From Streptosporangiaceae bacterium (GTDB lineage Bacteria; Actinomycetota; Actinomycetes; Streptosporangiales; Streptosporangiaceae), in contig JASHYW010000525.1 of assembly GCA_030042885.1 (NCBI GenBank), positions 1 to 7,694 of the forward strand: DNA of 7,694 nt. The letters run 5' to 3'. A program made the position numbers and the translations under genes. A model generated the notes under the pieces. The model worked only from the letters and a program-made list of their open reading frames with translations, searched no databases and was not told the DNA's origin. This document shows positions 5,700 to 7,694 of the stretch, piece after piece. Positions within the stretch are counted from its first letter, which is position 1. Each line of letters begins with the position of its first letter.

Positions 5700-5884
5700 G
5701 CGAGCCAAACGGACGTGATGCCTCCTGGAGCGCCCCCGCGAGCCAAAGGGGCGCGGTGCCGCCTGGACCGAGGAGCGAAGGCGACGAGGGCCCGCCGCCG
5801 CAGGCGGCCAGGTCAGCAAGGCGGCACCTTAGAAGCGCCCCGGAGGCGAGCGGGAGTACAGAGCGAGCGGGAGATGCTGCATGA
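5696..5884 (+). CDS. 62-codon coupling ORF filling the purK-purE spacer
   Basis: It starts at GTG 5696-5698, overlapping the purK TGA (GTGA), and ends at TGA 5882-5884, overlapping the purE ATG (ATGA). It has an excellent SD (AAGGAGG, 7-nt spacing). The peptide ([20 protein letters not shown]...) is Ala/Pro/Arg/Ser-rich, lacks hydrophobic segments and resembles no family I know. About 19 of 62 codons end in A or T, roughly 69% GC3, well below the flanking enzymes, so it looks like non-coding spacer held open rather than a selected protein. A reasonable reading is that its value is translational: it carries ribosomes from purK to purE. Alternatively an older purK-purE overlap was interrupted by a repeat-rich insertion. 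Confidence 0.4.
   Translation: MSEPNGRDASWSAPASQRGAVPPGPRSEGDEGPPPQAARSARRHLRSAPEASGSTERAGDAA
5700..5747 (+). repeat. Two direct copies of a 10-bp repeat in the purK-purE spacer
   Basis: GCGAGCCAAA occurs at 5700-5709 and 5738-5747, 38 nt apart. The second copy forms most of the loop of the GCGCCCC/GGGGCGC hairpin. Confidence 0.7.
5730..5754 (+). other. Hairpin in the purK-purE spacer
   Basis: GCGCCCC (5730-5736) pairs with GGGGCGC (5748-5754), a 7-bp GC-only stem with an 11-nt loop. There is no T-tract. It could set the purK:purE ratio by partial termination or mRNA protection; this is inference. Confidence 0.5.
5846..5873 (+). repeat. Tandem 11-bp repeat carrying the purE Shine-Dalgarno
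   Basis: GCGAGCGGGAG occurs at 5846-5856 and 5863-5873, with a 17-nt period. The second copy contains GGGAG ending 7 nt before the purE ATG, so the repeat has supplied the ribosome binding site. Confidence 0.65.
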
Positions 5885-7458
5885 GTGATGTTGCCGCGCT
5901 GGTAGGGATCGTCATGGGCAGCGATTCGGACTGGCCGGTGATGCAGGCCGCGGCCGAGGCGCTGGAGGAGTTCGGTGTCGCCTACGAGGCGGACGTGGTG
6001 TCCGCGCACCGGATGCCGCGGGACATGATCGAGAACGGATCCTCGGCCGAACGCCGTGGCCTGCGGGTGATCATCGCGGGCGCGGGCGGCGCCGCGCACC
6101 TGCCCGGCATGCTCGCGTCGGTCACCCCGCTGCCCGTCATCGGCGTGCCCGTCCCGCTCGCCAACCTGGGCGGACTCGACTCGCTGCTGTCGATCGTCCA
6201 GATGCCGGCCGGAATCCCAGTCGCGACCGTGGCGGTGGGCGGGGCGCGCAACGCCGGCCTGCTCGCGGTCCGCATCCTGGCCGCCGGCGAGGGCCCGGAC
6301 GCCGGGGCGCTGCGGGCCAGGCTCGTCACGTTCGCCGAGCGCCTGGCCGACCAGGCCCGCGCCAAGGGCGCCGCCCTCCGCGATCTCCGTCAACCGGAGT
6401 TACCCGGCTTAGAGTCCGCCAGATCCGGGCATGCTCCCTCGCAGCCCTTGGACGAGGGGTCGGTCTGGCGAGCCTGGGAGGTGGGCGTGAGCATCGGCGC
6501 GACCCTGGCCGCGGCCCGCCGCCATGCCGGGCTCACCGTTGCTGATGTCAGCGAGCGCACCCGGGTCAGGGAGTCCATCATCGAGGGCATCGAGCACGAT
6601 GACTACGCGGCCTGCGGCGGAGACTTCTACGCACGGGGGCACATCCGCGCCATCGCCGACGCGGTGGGGGCCAATCCCGCGCCGCTGATCGAGGAGTTCG
6701 ACGAAAGGTGGCAGTCCTCGCCGGAACTCACCGCGGCGGAGGTGTTCCGGCCCAGCATGCCGCTGCGGAAGCGCGAGCGGCACCGGATGCGGTGGCTGGG
6801 ATTCCTGGCCCTGCTGGTCCTGGCCGTCCTCGGCTTCGCGATCTACAAGTTCGCCTCAGGCGCGGGCCACGCCCCCACGGCCGCCGCCTCCAGCCCGGGC
6901 CCGGCCGCGGGTGGCGCGCCCGCGGCGGCATCGGCCAGCGCCGCCAGCATCCAGGCCAGCACCGCGCAGGCCAGCCCGACGGCTGCCTCCCCGGCACCTC
7001 CGGCGCCACCGCGGGCTCTGATCCCGGCCAGCGTGGCGGCGTTCGGACCGGACGGTACCGCCGACGGCGACAATCCGCAGCAGGTGGCCGGGGCGACCGG
7101 CGGCAGCTCGGCCTCGGCCTGGTCCAGCGACTGGTACAGCACGGCGGACTTCGGGAACCTGCAGGCGGGCACCGGACTCCTGCTGGACATGGGCCGGCCG
7201 GTCACGATCACCTCGCTGCGGCTGTCCCTCGGAAACATCCCGGGCACCGACTTCCAGGTACGTGCCGGTGACACGCCCGTGCTGGCTGACCTGCGCCAGG
7301 TGGCGAGTTCCTCCGGTGCGGCTGGCCAGGTACACGTGTCCCTTTCCGCACCGGCGCACGCCCGCTACCTGCTGATCTGGTTCACCAAGCTGCCGCCCGA
7401 CCCGTCCGGCACCTACCAGGTCAGCGTCTACAAGATCGGGGTGCAGGGTCGGCCCTGA
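5881..7458 (+). CDS. purE: PurE (N5-CAIR mutase) in one frame with a RodZ-like HTH-membrane-discoidin protein
   Basis: 525 codons without a stop; PurE alone is about 160-175 residues. Residues 1-170 are class I PurE, converting N5-CAIR to [17 protein letters not shown] (9-21), VVSAHRMP (39-46, catalytic His43), [14 protein letters not shown] (64-77), PVIGVPVPL and [14 protein letters not shown] (104-117), all intact. Residues 171-202 are a low-complexity linker with two TTA codons. Residues 204-275 are a RodZ-type helix-turn-helix ([20 protein letters not shown]...[10 protein letters not shown]...[11 protein letters not shown]); basic residues 297-304 precede a membrane helix (305-322); 327-375 are Ala/Pro/Ser-rich; about 376-525 look like the discoidin-like domain seen in actinomycete RodZ homologues ([20 protein letters not shown]...[12 protein letters not shown]). 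The HTH would be cytoplasmic and the C-terminal domain outside. It may be one fusion, or purE with a lost stop upstream of a separately translated gene. Confidence 0.85.
   Translation: MSDVAALVGIVMGSDSDWPVMQAAAEALEEFGVAYEADVVSAHRMPRDMIENGSSAERRGLRVIIAGAGGAAHLPGMLASVTPLPVIGVPVPLANLGGLDSLLSIVQMPAGIPVATVAVGGARNAGLLAVRILAAGEGPDAGALRARLVTFAERLADQARAKGAALRDLRQPELPGLESARSGHAPSQPLDEGSVWRAWEVGVSIGATLAAARRHAGLTVADVSERTRVRESIIEGIEHDDYAACGGDFYARGHIRAIADAVGANPAPLIEEFDERWQSSPELTAAEVFRPSMPLRKRERHRMRWLGFLALLVLAVLGFAIYKFASGAGHAPTAAASSPGPAAGGAPAAASASAASIQASTAQASPTAASPAPPAPPRALIPASVAAFGPDGTADGDNPQQVAGATGGSSASAWSSDWYSTADFGNLQAGTGLLLDMGRPVTITSLRLSLGNIPGTDFQVRAGDTPVLADLRQVASSSGAAGQVHVSLSAPAHARYLLIWFTKLPPDPSGTYQVSVYKIGVQGRP
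6391..6486 (+). other. Junction segment between the PurE and RodZ-like parts
   Basis: Codons here include CAA, TTA (6400-6402), TTA (6409-6411), AGA, GCT and TTG, unlike the G/C-ending codons on both sides. The residues ([22 protein letters not shown]) belong to neither domain. TAGAGT (6410-6415) would fit a -10 box. The composition is what intergenic DNA would give if read through. Confidence 0.55.
6476..6489 (+). promoter_or_regulatory. Internal Shine-Dalgarno and GTG start of the RodZ-like gene
   Basis: GGGAGG (6476-6481) is 5 nt before a GTG (6487-6489), codon 203 of the long frame, exactly where RodZ-like proteins begin ([11 protein letters not shown]). This is a good-quality actinomycete initiation site inside the PurE frame. 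Confidence 0.65.
6487..7458 (+). CDS. RodZ-like HTH/transmembrane/discoidin protein, alternative independent product
   Basis: 323 residues if translation starts at the internal GTG. This matches the usual N-terminus of actinomycete RodZ-like proteins, whose HTH starts within a few residues of the initiator. Order: HTH at about 1-73, basic patch 95-102, single membrane helix 103-120, Ala/Pro-rich stalk 125-173, discoidin/F5-8-type beta domain 174-323. RodZ in other bacteria binds MreB through its cytoplasmic HTH and supports cell shape and wall growth; the actinomycete role is less clear, and the cytoplasmic domain may instead bind DNA or RNA. It overlaps the 3' part of the long purE frame in the same phase, so both products can coexist. 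Upstream is PurE; downstream, 63 nt away, is an acyl-CoA dehydrogenase with its own promoter. Confidence 0.6.
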   Translation: MSIGATLAAARRHAGLTVADVSERTRVRESIIEGIEHDDYAACGGDFYARGHIRAIADAVGANPAPLIEEFDERWQSSPELTAAEVFRPSMPLRKRERHRMRWLGFLALLVLAVLGFAIYKFASGAGHAPTAAASSPGPAAGGAPAAASASAASIQASTAQASPTAASPAPPAPPRALIPASVAAFGPDGTADGDNPQQVAGATGGSSASAWSSDWYSTADFGNLQAGTGLLLDMGRPVTITSLRLSLGNIPGTDFQVRAGDTPVLADLRQVASSSGAAGQVHVSLSAPAHARYLLIWFTKLPPDPSGTYQVSVYKIGVQGRP

Positions 7459-7469
7459 GATGGGGAAGC

Positions 7470-7485
7470 AGGGCCGTAAGGCCCT
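7470..7485 (+). terminator. Short hairpin after the purE/RodZ-like frame
   Basis: AGGGCC (7470-7475) pairs perfectly with GGCCCT (7480-7485) around the tetraloop GTAA, 12 nt past the stop. There is no T-tract. It is a plausible end for the purK-purE transcript just before the next promoter. Confidence 0.5.
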
Positions 7486-7509
7486 AAACGGGCTGCGGCT
7501 GGCCGGATC

Positions 7510-7524
7510 TACGATCGTGCCATG
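7510..7524 (+). promoter_or_regulatory. -10 box for a leaderless acyl-CoA dehydrogenase transcript
   Basis: TACGAT (7510-7515) is a good TANNNT box with 6 nt to the ATG (7522-7524). No SD-like purine tract precedes the ATG. This is the classic layout of a leaderless actinomycete gene. No clear -35. Confidence 0.6.
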
Positions 7525-7694
7525 AGCCTTGATTTTCCGCCGTTCGCCCTGTCCGAGGAGCACGAGGCGCTCCGCGAGTCGGTCCGCGCCCTGGCCGATG
7601 ACAAGATCGCCCCGCGGGCCGCCGAGATCGACCGGACCGGCGAGTTCCCCTGGGATGTGTACGAGGCCCTGGTCAAGGCCGACCTGCAGGCCGT
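7522..7694 (+). CDS. Acyl-CoA dehydrogenase, N-terminal fragment (cut by window end)
   Basis: 57 complete codons are visible and the frame is open to the edge. The sequence MSLDFPPFALSEEHEALRES, then VRALADDKIAPRAAEID, TGEFPWDVYEALVKADL, is the standard helical N-terminal domain of FAD-dependent acyl-CoA dehydrogenases: the L(S/T)EEH..LR..VR.(F/L)A...I.P.A.E.D..GEFPW.....L...DL pattern. These enzymes oxidise acyl-CoA to trans-2-enoyl-CoA and pass electrons to ETF. The catalytic glutamate and FAD-binding parts lie outside the window, so chain-length specificity is unknown. The start is fixed by the leaderless promoter. As I recall, an acyl-CoA dehydrogenase near purK-purE is a recurrent actinomycete arrangement, with no known metabolic reason. 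Confidence 0.9.
   Translation, partial: MSLDFPPFALSEEHEALRESVRALADDKIAPRAAEIDRTGEFPWDVYEALVKADLQA

Noticed and set aside
4455..5819. 454-codon minus-strand frame opposite purK
   Set aside because: His/Arg/Gly-rich shadow of the purK codon phase, with no family similarity or RBS. purK itself is unmistakable.
6708..7271. 187-codon plus-strand ORF inside the RodZ-like region
   Set aside because: Shifted-frame shadow. The other frame encodes the recognisable membrane helix and discoidin-like domain.
1..7694. CRISPR array, tRNA or rRNA genes, intact insertion sequence, replication origin
   Set aside because: No regularly spaced repeats, no cloverleaf or rRNA-like stretches, no transposase and no iteron or DnaA-box cluster were seen on either strand.

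Overview
This 7.7-kb window is high-GC DNA with actinomycete-style coding: strong G/C bias at third codon positions, GTG starts, TANNNT -10 boxes placed 6-7 nt before start codons, and no IS element, tRNA, rRNA or CRISPR that I can see. The proteins resemble Streptomyces, Streptosporangiales and Mycobacterium relatives, but the genus cannot be fixed from the sequence.

Layout. The left edge (2-193, +) is the C-terminus of a membrane protein, probably an MFS transporter. It converges on a small secreted lipoprotein with an Mtb12-like domain (234-722, -). The next ~350 bp (738-1091) hold no intact gene, only a short open stretch that faintly resembles the core-binding region of a tyrosine recombinase, and a hairpin. 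Two small membrane-protein genes form a minus-strand operon with a 10-nt gap (1549-1776, then 1092-1538). A GtrA-family four-helix membrane protein (2011-2703, -) and an NCS1-type nucleobase permease (2878-4302, -) follow. The permease is divergent from the purine operon and shares a ~160-bp control region with it.

The right half is the purine operon. purK (4464-5699, +) appears to be leaderless. Its stop overlaps the GTG of a 62-codon ORF that fills the purK-purE spacer, and that ORF's stop overlaps the purE ATG. The purE frame (5881-7458) is the most striking item: a complete PurE domain runs, without a stop, into a RodZ-like cytoplasmic helix-turn-helix domain, a transmembrane helix, an Ala/Pro-rich stalk and an extracytoplasmic discoidin-like domain. 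The junction has two rare TTA codons, a strong internal Shine-Dalgarno (SD) and a GTG start, so the RodZ-like part is probably also made on its own. The window ends in the N-terminus of an acyl-CoA dehydrogenase (7522-7694+), again apparently leaderless.

How they work together. PurK and PurE are consecutive enzymes converting AIR through N5-CAIR to CAIR in de novo purine synthesis. The divergent NCS1 permease would bring in purine- or pyrimidine-like substrates, so synthesis and salvage are plausibly co-regulated from the shared region. The RodZ-like membrane protein would belong to envelope or cell-shape functions. Its joining to PurE could tether a purine enzyme to the membrane, or could simply be a lost stop codon between operon neighbours. 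I think the second is at least as likely, but the open frame is directly visible.
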